Origin: Lachnospiraceae bacterium
GTDB taxonomy: Bacteria; Bacillota; Clostridia; Lachnospirales; Lachnospiraceae
Assembly: GCA_024698145.1 (NCBI GenBank)
Contig: JAILRO010000038.1
Coordinates: 1 to 64,000, forward strand
Length of the DNA stretch: 64,000 nucleotides
Direction: 5' to 3'
Shown here in pieces: positions 17,148 to 25,133 of this stretch. Under the pieces are notes generated by a model. The model ran no database searches. It had not been told where the DNA came from and saw nothing but the letters and a program-made list of their open reading frames with translations. Position numbers and translations under genes: made by a program. Numbering within the stretch: the stretch's first letter is position 1; each line of letters begins with the position of its first letter.

Positions 17148-18855
17148 GAAAAAAGCGGAAAAGAATAATAAGATAGATATGATGAGGCTGCCGAGAACTA
17201 TAGTTATCGCTCTTACACTCTGGCTGACTTTCATGATTGTATTTTTTGCGTTTAACGACATCAAGTTTGATGATTTCTATTCGCTCAAAGATCACATGAC
17301 GGTTGATGCATATCACAATGATGGTCGGGTAGAACATATTGAGGCAGGAGAGTACGGTGCGACTAAAAAAGGTGAGAAAGTAAAGGTATATATTGATATA
17401 CCCCAAGATGCTTTTTCTTGCGGCTCGGAGCTTTATATTCCTCTGTATAACTCAATTGTTGACGTGTATCTTGACGATGAGTGTATATACAAGGATGAAT
17501 ATAATCCCGATAATATGTCAGCTCATTACGGAGCAAGAGTATATGAGATAATGCTTCCGGATGATGCGCCTTCAAAACAGCTTATGCTTGATATTACAGC
17601 GGTAGTTAACAAACCATCTTCGGATTTGAGTAAGGTTGGACTTCTTCCTGCTAACCAGAGTTGGAAGAAGGTTTTAAGTAGGCAGAGTGTTATTTATTCG
17701 ACGTCACTTTCGTTAATGGTTCTTTCTATTATTTGTATATTATATTTTACGGTTAGAAGCATTAGTCTGAAGAAATTACAACTCGGACTTCCTATAGCTT
17801 TGTTTGAGTTTTTGATTAATTCATGGTTTTTCGGAAGTCTTGGAATGTTTAGATTTGTTATAGGTAACGAGGAGTTTAACGCGAAAATAGAGTACTATTC
17901 GCTATATATGTCATCAATACCGCTAACCGTATTTATATATATGGTTATTGATAAGAAATGGTTTAAGAGAATAGTAACATATCTTTCTATGGTGTTTGAT
18001 GCATTTTATTTGGTTGCGACAGTTATAGAATTGTCTTCAATACAGCTTAACTATTCGGATATGCTTAAGTATCTTCATGCACTTATGGGAGTATTGATGT
18101 TAACGCTCGTTTTGGCACTTTTCTTTGGTGTAAGTAAGAACAACAATCGGTATATTTTTATTTTGAGATATGGAATATTGATATCCATAATGTGTGGAAT
18201 AATGGAGCTGGTGAGATTTAACCTCACCAAATACATTGCGAAGAAAGCATGGTTTGCAACACATGGACTAAGTTCCGTAGGAATACTTATAATAGCGGTT
18301 TCACTATTTATTTATCTTGTCTCTGTATCGGCAGAGGAATATATGAATAAGATAGAAAAAGAACAGCTTATGTTGCTGGCGTTTAACGATGCGCTTACAC
18401 AGATGGCTAACAGAGCGGAATGCTACAGAAGAATTGATGATATGGAAGCAGAGGGCGTCAAAGAGTATACTATGATATTCATTGATCTTAATTACTTAAA
18501 GGTTGCCAATGATAAGTATGGTCATGAAACAGGTGACAGATTGCTCAAGACTATTGCAAAACATATCAAAGCACATTTCATTGACGATGCTTTCTGTGCA
18601 AGATGGGGTGGCGATGAGTTTGTAGCCTGCGTGTTCGGAGACGAGAAACTGGCGCTAGAGAAAATAGATGCATTTAACAAAGACATGGACGAAGAGAACG
18701 CAAGCGGAAGTTTTGAATTTCCCGTATCTGCTGCATGTGGTTATGTTCATAGTGATGAGGAAAACTATATCAAACCGATAGAAGCGATCCGAGAGGCTGA
18801 TGCTATAATGTATGATAATAAGAAGCGTATGAAAGCGGCTATGGGACAAGCTTGA
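17128..18855 (+). CDS. Seven-helix 7TMR-DISM-like diguanylate cyclase
   Basis: The 575-residue protein has a first membrane helix (about 22-42), an extracellular beta-rich domain (about 45-180), a block of about seven membrane helices (about 185-405) and a GGDEF domain (about 415-575) with FNDALTQMANRAE and RWGGDEF. This order matches 7TMR-DISM receptors joined to a cyclase, in which the extracellular domain may bind carbohydrates. The catalytic motif is intact and no RxxD inhibitory site is seen. The start overlaps the previous cyclase gene by 20 bp. It ends the four-gene signalling run. Confidence 0.85.
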   Translation: MIEEKDKKKAEKNNKIDMMRLPRTIVIALTLWLTFMIVFFAFNDIKFDDFYSLKDHMTVDAYHNDGRVEHIEAGEYGATKKGEKVKVYIDIPQDAFSCGSELYIPLYNSIVDVYLDDECIYKDEYNPDNMSAHYGARVYEIMLPDDAPSKQLMLDITAVVNKPSSDLSKVGLLPANQSWKKVLSRQSVIYSTSLSLMVLSIICILYFTVRSISLKKLQLGLPIALFEFLINSWFFGSLGMFRFVIGNEEFNAKIEYYSLYMSSIPLTVFIYMVIDKKWFKRIVTYLSMVFDAFYLVATVIELSSIQLNYSDMLKYLHALMGVLMLTLVLALFFGVSKNNNRYIFILRYGILISIMCGIMELVRFNLTKYIAKKAWFATHGLSSVGILIIAVSLFIYLVSVSAEEYMNKIEKEQLMLLAFNDALTQMANRAECYRRIDDMEAEGVKEYTMIFIDLNYLKVANDKYGHETGDRLLKTIAKHIKAHFIDDAFCARWGGDEFVACVFGDEKLALEKIDAFNKDMDEENASGSFEFPVSAACGYVHSDEENYIKPIEAIREADAIMYDNKKRMKAAMGQA

Positions 18856-18881
18856 TATCGTGCATACAATATATGCAATAC

Positions 18882-18910
18882 TTGTAAATTCGCACTATTT
18901 GAGGTAAAAT
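18882..18910 (+). promoter_or_regulatory. Promoter of the CbiET-like gene
   Basis: TTGTAA (18882-18887) and TAAAAT (18905-18910) are separated by 17 bp, a good housekeeping-type promoter 38 bp before the ATG. Confidence 0.65.
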
Positions 18911-18947
18911 ATAAATACACTTATTATGTTGACAGGAGGCGGTTGTT

Positions 18948-19862
18948 ATGGCTTTTAGTGGAACTGAAATTTACACAAGTGCGGAGATGCTTAATTGGGT
19001 CGGGAACTTTGCACAGAGGATGGATGTGAGCCCTGAAAAGATTAAGATGCTCAATATATGTGGAAAGAAGAAGAATGTTCTTCCAACAATAGAGACTCAT
19101 AAGCGTGTTATGATTTTTGCTGATGAAAGTCAGCCGGATTTGTTCTATGAACTTTGGGAGGGAGATTATGGCGATCTTGATATGTGGATAGGATATGGTC
19201 TTTCTTCAGATAATAAAGTAGAGAATTGTAAGGTTAAGGAATTCATGGACAAAAAGATTACTGAACCTGTTGTAATCTTTGTGATAAATGAGAATACAAG
19301 AGAAGCTTCTCGTTATGGTATTAAGAATGAGTTCTTTACAAAGGGTTCGGTTAATTATGTAGGACATGAGATTCGTGCGGTAATCATGAATAAGCTTTCA
19401 TGTGATGTCGGAGATACTATTTGTATAGTGTCGGGCGAAAGCGTTGCTATAGAAGCAGCCATAGAGGCTAGTGAAGGAACTATTATTGCGGTTGAACCGG
19501 ATGAGCGTGACATGCGCGCAATGCAGGATAATGTAAGTAAGTTCGGTGTTCACAATATTGAGATTATACCGGGTGTTACGGAAGAGAATCTTTCAAAGGT
19601 TCCTACACCAAGATTATCATTTATTGTTGCCTCAAAGAGACTTGAGGAAGAAATTGCCGTTCTCAAGAAGATTAACCCTAATATGCAGTTTATCATTTAT
19701 ACGTTAGAGCTTGATATGGTCGTTAATATTAAGAATATATTCGAGAAATATAATATAACACAGACCGAAGTGCTTCAGATTTCTGTTTCAAAGGGCAATA
19801 ACAGAAGTATAATGGTTGCTCAACCGTCACCTTGGATGATCTCAGGTCAGGCGTCAGAGTAG
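18948..19862 (+). CDS. Orphan CbiE/CbiT-like methyltransferase-fold protein, degenerate
   Basis: The 304-residue protein resembles precorrin-6Y methylases of the CbiE-CbiT (CobL) type. The middle (about 60-140) recalls a shrunken CbiE domain, and the rest (about 140-285) follows CbiT: GHEIRAVIMNKLSCDVGDT, then a reduced motif I (VSGESVAIEAA where CbiT has DIGAGTGSVSIEAA), then IIAVEPDERDMRAMQDNVSKF and an IEIIPG strand. Loss of the glycine-rich SAM loop suggests that SAM binding is altered or absent. No cobalamin gene is nearby: GGDEF genes precede it and spoVAD follows a terminator. A role in corrin synthesis is therefore doubtful. It may be a repurposed regulatory or binding protein, and its function is unknown. 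Confidence 0.6.
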   Translation: MAFSGTEIYTSAEMLNWVGNFAQRMDVSPEKIKMLNICGKKKNVLPTIETHKRVMIFADESQPDLFYELWEGDYGDLDMWIGYGLSSDNKVENCKVKEFMDKKITEPVVIFVINENTREASRYGIKNEFFTKGSVNYVGHEIRAVIMNKLSCDVGDTICIVSGESVAIEAAIEASEGTIIAVEPDERDMRAMQDNVSKFGVHNIEIIPGVTEENLSKVPTPRLSFIVASKRLEEEIAVLKKINPNMQFIIYTLELDMVVNIKNIFEKYNITQTEVLQISVSKGNNRSIMVAQPSPWMISGQASE

Positions 19863-19873
19863 ACGCTGTTTTA

Positions 19874-19903
19874 TGAATAATTACATATAGTTTGCAGATA
19901 CTG
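19874..19903 (+). promoter_or_regulatory. Possible sporulation (sigma-G/F type) promoter for spoVAD
   Basis: TGAATA (19874-19879), 17 bp, then GATACTG (19897-19903) resembles forespore sigma-factor promoters (about TGAATA and CATACTA). SpoVA genes are under sigma-G in known spore formers. The match is imperfect and a terminator hairpin begins right at the expected start of transcription, so this is tentative. Confidence 0.35.
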
Positions 19904-19911
19904 TAATTAAC

Positions 19912-19942
19912 AAAAGGTGTTACCACAAGGTAGCACCTTTTT
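19912..19942 (+). terminator. Terminator-like hairpin between CbiET-like gene and spoVAD
   Basis: AAAAGGTG and CACCTTTTT arms with an inner TACC/GGTA stem and ACAA loop, ending in five T residues. It should end the upstream transcript. It lies only about 33 bp before spoVAD, so it would also sit in any spoVAD leader starting upstream. Confidence 0.8.
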
Positions 19943-19975
19943 AAATGCAAAAATTCTAATAATGGAGGCGGACGG

Positions 19976-21019
19976 ATGTGTGAGTTTGTTAATTACGGTT
20001 TACAAATGGGGAAACAAAGTATCTGTTTTGAAAAGCCGGTTTATATAATGTCATCGGCGTGTATTGTGGGTCCCAAAGAAGGAGAGGGTCCACTTAAGGA
20101 TACTTTTGACAAAATTGTCGAGGATGCAACCTTTGGAAAAGATTCATGGGAAGAAGGCGAAAGTGAAATGTTAAAGGAGACAGTACTACTTGCAATCGAC
20201 AAGGCAAAGTTGAAACCTACAGATATAAGATATCTGTTTGCGGGCGATTTGTTAGGTCAGCTTATCGCAACGACTTTTGGCGTGAAAGATATTAATATAC
20301 CATTGTTTGGATTGTATGGTGCGTGCTCTACGATGGGGGAGGCATTGGCACTTGGGGCAATGACTATACATGGTGGTTATGCAAATGCGGTCGTCACTGC
20401 TGTTTCGAGTCATTTTGGAGGAGCAGAAAAACAGTTTCGATTCCCGCTTGAATATGGAAATCAGCGACCGATGTCTTCTACATGGACGGTTACCGGAAGC
20501 GGTGCACTTGTGTTATCGAAGGATTTTGGAGACGTGATGATAACCGGTATTACAACAGGTAAAGTTGTTGACTATGGTGTTAAGGATTCGCTTAATATGG
20601 GCGCCTGTATGGCACCGGCCGCTGCAGATTTGATATATCAGCACCTTAAAGATTTTGATAGAACGACGGATTACTATGATAGAATTGTTACAGGAGATCT
20701 TGGAGTGGTTGGAAGCGAGATTTTGTGTAAGTTATTAAATGATCAGGGAGTTGATATATCAAAAGTCCATATGGATTGTGGAATGGCGATATATGATGAT
20801 GAACGTCAAGATACACATGCGGGAGGTTCCGGTTGTGCCTGCAGTGCAGTTACACTTGCCGGGAAGTTGCTTAACGAAATTAAATTTGGTGAAACAGAAC
20901 GAATATTGTTTGTTCCTACCGGAGCGTTGCTTTCTACCGTGAGTTTTAATGAGGGACAATCTGTTCCGGGGATTGCACATGGTATTGTGATTGAAAGAAG
21001 AGTTCAGACGGTTGATTGA
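19976..21019 (+). CDS. spoVAD: Stage V sporulation protein AD
   Basis: SpoVAD has a thiolase-like fold and helps load dipicolinic acid into the forespore as part of the SpoVA channel. The 347-residue length matches the family. Diagnostic stretches include VYIMSSACIVGPKEGEGPL near the N-terminus, the thiolase-like FGLYGACSTMGEALALGA (with its cysteine, about 115), AVSSHFGGAEKQFRFPLEYGNQRP, and HAGGSGCACSAVTLAG near the C-terminus. ATG 19976 has GGAGG seven bases upstream. spoVAE follows after 23 bp. The usual upstream spoVAC is absent from this position, which makes the set unusual. The window itself does not show whether the organism forms spores. Confidence 0.95.
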   Translation: MCEFVNYGLQMGKQSICFEKPVYIMSSACIVGPKEGEGPLKDTFDKIVEDATFGKDSWEEGESEMLKETVLLAIDKAKLKPTDIRYLFAGDLLGQLIATTFGVKDINIPLFGLYGACSTMGEALALGAMTIHGGYANAVVTAVSSHFGGAEKQFRFPLEYGNQRPMSSTWTVTGSGALVLSKDFGDVMITGITTGKVVDYGVKDSLNMGACMAPAAADLIYQHLKDFDRTTDYYDRIVTGDLGVVGSEILCKLLNDQGVDISKVHMDCGMAIYDDERQDTHAGGSGCACSAVTLAGKLLNEIKFGETERILFVPTGALLSTVSFNEGQSVPGIAHGIVIERRVQTVD

Positions 21020-21042
21020 TTTTGCAGAAAGGATTAGGAATT

Positions 21043-21399
21043 ATGGAATATATAAAAGCGTTTGCTGTGGGTGGAGTTATATGTATGTTATCACAGATAT
21101 TAATGGAAAAGACAAAGCTGATGCCGGGAAGAGTGATGGTTCTTTTGGTTTGTTCGGGGGCTGTACTTGGAGCTTTGGGATTGTATGAACCGCTGCTTGA
21201 TTTTGCCGGAAGTGGTGCTTCGGTTCCGCTTACGGGATTTGGATATAATCTTTGGAAAGGAATAAAGGAAGCAATAGACGGTGATGGGCTTATCGGACTT
21301 TTTAGAGGTGGATTTAAGATGGCTGCGGTAGGAACTTCGGCTGCTTTAATATTTGCTTATATTGCATCACTTGTTTTTCAACCTAAAATGTCAAAATAA
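21043..21399 (+). CDS. spoVAE: Stage V sporulation protein AE (SpoVAEb type)
   Basis: This 118-residue membrane protein has about four hydrophobic segments and the family pattern FAVGGVICMLSQILMEKTKLMPGR, then a GFGYNLWKGIKEAI stretch and a C-terminal FRGGFKMAAVGTSAALIFAY segment. It is a component of the dipicolinic-acid channel of the spore inner membrane. ATG 21043 with AAAGGA upstream fits the family N-terminus; an in-frame TTG at 21016 overlaps the spoVAD stop and is not needed. Its stop codon lies in the A-tract of the convergent PBP terminator. Confidence 0.92.
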   Translation: MEYIKAFAVGGVICMLSQILMEKTKLMPGRVMVLLVCSGAVLGALGLYEPLLDFAGSGASVPLTGFGYNLWKGIKEAIDGDGLIGLFRGGFKMAAVGTSAALIFAYIASLVFQPKMSK

Positions 21400-21429
21400 A
21401 AAAGTACCGAACCTGATAAGGTTCGGTAC
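21397..21429 (-). terminator. Intrinsic terminator of the class A PBP gene
   Basis: GTACCGAACC (21404-21413) pairs with GGTTCGGTAC (21420-21429). Read on the minus strand, the stem is followed by a T run (21403 down to 21398), so it serves the minus-strand gene and overlaps the spoVAE stop codon. Confidence 0.88.
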
Positions 21430-21454
21430 CGGATATACATACAGTCTTGGTTCA

Positions 21455-24283
21455 TTAACCGCCTGATGCCGGTTCTGAATTAATGCTTTCATCTATTGTG
21501 AATATTACCATTATTTCATGATCGGCTGACAGGTTCTCGAAAGTGTAACTTGGAACACAACCTATAACAACACCATCAACAACAACATTATATAACGATG
21601 ATCCCGGATTGGCGTTAAAGGTGAGAGTGATGGTTTCACCCGCTTTAGCGTATAAAGGACCTGATATAGTACCGTCTCCGTCTACACTTGCATCGATGTA
21701 GAAGGTTTTGTTGGCAGAGTTTTGGGAATCTTCCTTTTTCTTTTTCTTTACATGTTTAGGACAACTTGTTTCCATAAATCCATCCGGTGGAGTAAAGTCG
21801 GCATCTTTAAGTTTAATGTTGCCGGAATCGTCTACGGTGTAGTGATAAGTTGTCGTGTGAGGACAATTGTCTGTGGCTCTGCAATGTGTTTGATCACATA
21901 ATGTAACAGTCTGATGTAAATCACAGGATTCTTTGGGGACTGTACCTTTTGCAAAATACTCAGTGATAACGCTAGTACACTGATTTGGTACGGGAAGCAT
22001 TCCTGAACTTGCACATACCTTTTCAGTAACGATATCCCCGGGTTTTGGAAACTCTGCTGAGGTATCCAATCCTTTGGCTTCAATTATCTTATCCATGATT
22101 TTACGCCATATTACCTTGTGCAGATTACTGTTTGAAAAATCTGTGTTGGAATCGTAACCCATCCATATGCTGGCAGTATAGAATGGTGTGGATCCACAGA
22201 ACCAATAGTCGTAGTTGCTTGAAGTTGTTCCGGTTTTACCTGCAACAACCATTCCGCTGGATAATCTTGCGGCAGTACCGGTTCCGGATTTGACAACGTC
22301 TTGCATTGCGTTATTGATAAGCCATGCGGTAGTTTCTTTCATTACCTGTTTCTTTTTAGGTGTATTATCTATTAATACGTTGCCGTCATGGTCAAGTACT
22401 TTGGAATAGAAGGAAGGCTTAATGTATGCACCCATGTTTGCTATTGATGCATATGCACCTGTAAGCTCTAAGTTTGTAACACCTTCGGTCAATCCACCCA
22501 AACACATTGACTCATTAATATCATTCTCTGCAATGCCGTTTACGGCGACTGTTCCGTTTCTTAAAGTTGTAATACCCATGTTACATAAGTAATCGTATCC
22601 TACTTGCGGAGTTACCTGCTGGAAACATTTTACGGTTATTATGTTCATGGAATCCTTGATTGCGGTTCTTATTGTGTTCTGTCCACGATAACCGCCGTAC
22701 CAGTTATTAACAGGTGTTCCGTTGCTGTAACTTAACGGTTCGTCCATGAATGATGTGGCAAGTGTCATTCCTGCGTTATCAAGTGCCGGAACATAAGCAG
22801 CCAATACCTTAAACGTTGAACCCGGTTGTCTCTTTGAATCGGTAGCTCTGTTAAGTGTCAGATTACCGTTCTTTTCACCTCTTCCGCCGCATATTGCCTT
22901 AACGTATCCGGTAGACTGGTCAAGGATAACAAATGAAGACTGAGGCTGTATTGTAGTAGAAAAACTTTCCGCAAGTTCTTTGTATCCTGTTTTTTCAATC
23001 ATTGCATGTTTGAACTCATCGGCAGCGGCACGAGCAGTTTCCTCACTTGAGTATATGAGGTTATATTTCTGATTACCTGTTTTTTCAGCGTAATATTTGA
23101 TTAAGTGTCCACTGGAATAATTGTGTAAATCACCGCTTTTCGGGTCGGTAAGTGTTAACGCATAATTAAGTGCAACACTTGTTGTTTTGGGATAGTTATC
23201 AGGATTGTTGATTTCCTCATCGCAAATCTTCTGGATTTCATCGTCCTGATTGATGTAAATTGAAAGACCGCCGGAATATACCGTGTTGTAAGCCTGGGTT
23301 TCTGAATACCCGCGTTCCTCAACAAGCTGGTTGGCAAGTGCGTTAATAACTGAGTCTATATAATATGTGTTATATGTCTTTGTGGCGGTTTTTTCCTCTC
23401 TGTTTACGGAAATTCTTGAGTAAACATCGTCGGACATCGCTTTATCATATTCTGATTGTGTAATCAGGTTCTGCTCGAGCATCTTCTGTAATACAATATT
23501 TTTTCTTGTTTGATTGTTCTCGGGATACAGAACAGGATCATACATGGTGGGACTTTGAGTTATAGCAGCAATAACCGCACATTCCGATAACGTAAGTTCG
23601 CTCAAGTCCTCTTTTCCAAAGTAAGTTTCGGAAGCGGTTTGTATACCGTTTGAACCCTGTCCCAAATAAATTGCATTAAGGTAAAGCTCTAAAATGTCTT
23701 TTTTGTCGACTTTTTTCTCAAGTTCTATAGCAAGATACTGTTCCTGTATCTTTCTCTTAAGGGAATCCATGAAAGTTGCTTCGTTAAGTCCGACATTAAA
23801 TACCTGGTTCTTTATAAGCTGCTGTGTGATTGTTGAAGCACCTTGAGAGAAATTACGGTCTTTGACACCTTTAAAGAATGCACGAAGTATTCCTCTGGCA
23901 TCTACACCGTTGTGTTCCCAAAAACGTTCGTCCTCTATTGCGATAAAAGCGTTGGTGAGTTTTTCGGGAATGTTCTCGTATTCGACATATACACGGTTGG
24001 AATTGGCGGTGGAAAGAGTAGTTATCTCGTTACCATCCTGGTCATATATGGTCGTCTGGAATCCTTCTAACTGAACACTGTCCTGTATGTCCGATATGTC
24101 AGGCGATTTGTCTATGATTGCGCGAAACATACCAAGTCCGACTGCAATCCCGGATATGATACAAAGTAAAAAACAAAATATCATACATTTATACAGGTAA
24201 TAAACTAATTTATTTCTATTTTTCGAGTGCTTCGACACTAGTTTTTTTTGCTTTTTTTCTGTATTACGTTTTGAATAATTCAT
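21455..24283 (-). CDS. Class A penicillin-binding protein (PBP1A type) with extra C-terminal domain
   Basis: This bifunctional enzyme polymerises glycan strands and cross-links peptidoglycan. The 942-residue protein has a basic cytoplasmic tail, a membrane helix (about 26-55), a GT51 glycosyltransferase domain (IAIEDERFWEH at 115-125, QGASTITQQL at 147-156) and a transpeptidase domain with S489 in GSTFK, an SMN motif and GKTGT near 680. After the transpeptidase comes a Cys-rich segment (about 775-850), a Lys-rich linker (KKKKKE) and a beta-rich module (about 865-935) resembling the divergent InlB B-repeat family (GDGTISGPLYAKAGETITLT). ATG 24283 is chosen for its AAGGAGG site; an in-frame ATG 42 bp upstream has none. 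On the minus strand, a TATAAT (24306-24311) is visible upstream. Confidence 0.93.
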   Translation of the reverse strand: MNYSKRNTEKKQKKLVSKHSKNRNKLVYYLYKCMIFCFLLCIISGIAVGLGMFRAIIDKSPDISDIQDSVQLEGFQTTIYDQDGNEITTLSTANSNRVYVEYENIPEKLTNAFIAIEDERFWEHNGVDARGILRAFFKGVKDRNFSQGASTITQQLIKNQVFNVGLNEATFMDSLKRKIQEQYLAIELEKKVDKKDILELYLNAIYLGQGSNGIQTASETYFGKEDLSELTLSECAVIAAITQSPTMYDPVLYPENNQTRKNIVLQKMLEQNLITQSEYDKAMSDDVYSRISVNREEKTATKTYNTYYIDSVINALANQLVEERGYSETQAYNTVYSGGLSIYINQDDEIQKICDEEINNPDNYPKTTSVALNYALTLTDPKSGDLHNYSSGHLIKYYAEKTGNQKYNLIYSSEETARAAADEFKHAMIEKTGYKELAESFSTTIQPQSSFVILDQSTGYVKAICGGRGEKNGNLTLNRATDSKRQPGSTFKVLAAYVPALDNAGMTLATSFMDEPLSYSNGTPVNNWYGGYRGQNTIRTAIKDSMNIITVKCFQQVTPQVGYDYLCNMGITTLRNGTVAVNGIAENDINESMCLGGLTEGVTNLELTGAYASIANMGAYIKPSFYSKVLDHDGNVLIDNTPKKKQVMKETTAWLINNAMQDVVKSGTGTAARLSSGMVVAGKTGTTSSNYDYWFCGSTPFYTASIWMGYDSNTDFSNSNLHKVIWRKIMDKIIEAKGLDTSAEFPKPGDIVTEKVCASSGMLPVPNQCTSVITEYFAKGTVPKESCDLHQTVTLCDQTHCRATDNCPHTTTYHYTVDDSGNIKLKDADFTPPDGFMETSCPKHVKKKKKEDSQNSANKTFYIDASVDGDGTISGPLYAKAGETITLTFNANPGSSLYNVVVDGVVIGCVPSYTFENLSADHEIMVIFTIDESINSEPASGG

Positions 24284-24434
24284 GAGCTGCCTCCTTAGAA
24301 CCTTTATTATACCAAATATAACCATAAAATGCTATCTTTAATCAGTATTTCAAAATTTGTTTTCGATTACACTTTTCTATGATAAAATTATGTTCATAAG
24401 TTTGATAGTTGAAGATACTTTATGGGAGAAATAT

Positions 24435-25055
24435 ATGGAAAATGAATATAAAACGATAATAGAAGAGGGAATTGGGGAGTATGTTGAGAAGAAGTCCAGA
24501 TTCATTGGATATGTTCGACATGTGGAAAGCGAAGAAGAAGCGGAAGCATTTATAACAGAAGTCAAAAAGAAGCATTATGACGCAAGACATAACTGTTCGG
24601 CTTACAGTGTTGGTGAAGATAAGCCGGTACAGAGATTTTCTGATGACGGCGAGCCTTCGGGAACTGCCGGTAAGCCTATATTGGAGGTTATAACCGGAAA
24701 CGGACTTAATAACGTGTGTGTTGTTGTGACGAGATATTTCGGTGGGACACTGCTTGGTACCGGCGGCCTTGTGAGAAGTTATACAGAGGCGGCCAAAGCA
24801 TGTATAGAGGATACTGAGATTGTCACAAGGAAATGCGTTATACCGTTAAAAATAGCCACCAATTACAATGACCTCGGTAAGATACAATATATTTTGGGAC
24901 AAGAGTCTATAGGAATAAGAGACACGTCCTATGAAGAAAATGTTGTTATTACAGCGGACGTTCCTATTAATGATGTGGAGTATATTGAGAAGAAGATCAC
25001 AGAGGCTACGGCGGCAAGATCTGAACTAAAGCGCGGGGAATCGGAATATGTATAA
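24435..25055 (+). CDS. yigZ: YigZ/IMPACT family protein
   Basis: The 206-residue protein matches the UPF0029/IMPACT family. The N-terminal domain carries the signature segments KKSRFIGYV, HNCSAYSVG, RFSDDGEPSGTAGKPIL (about 62-78) and VVVTRYFGGTLLGTGGLVRSY (about 94-114). The C-terminal ferredoxin-like domain is also present. The molecular role of bacterial YigZ is poorly known; eukaryotic IMPACT acts in translational control. ATG 24435 with GGGAGAA upstream gives the normal family length, so the longer in-frame start at 24357 is rejected. It is divergent from the PBP gene and followed by an RND exporter. Confidence 0.9.
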   Translation: MENEYKTIIEEGIGEYVEKKSRFIGYVRHVESEEEAEAFITEVKKKHYDARHNCSAYSVGEDKPVQRFSDDGEPSGTAGKPILEVITGNGLNNVCVVVTRYFGGTLLGTGGLVRSYTEAAKACIEDTEIVTRKCVIPLKIATNYNDLGKIQYILGQESIGIRDTSYEENVVITADVPINDVEYIEKKITEATAARSELKRGESEYV

Positions 25056-25086
25056 ATAGTTCACAGGTATTACATTTTGATGTTTT

Positions 25087-25102
25087 ATGCTCTGCAAAGC
25101 AT
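25087..25102. promoter_or_regulatory. Small inverted repeat before the RND gene
   Basis: ATGCT and AGCAT arms flank CTGCAA. It could be an operator or, with the T run at 25108-25116, a weak terminator for yigZ. The stem is only 5 bp. Confidence 0.3.
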
Positions 25103-25133
25103 TTAGTATTTTTTTTAAGAAAGGAAGACGTTT

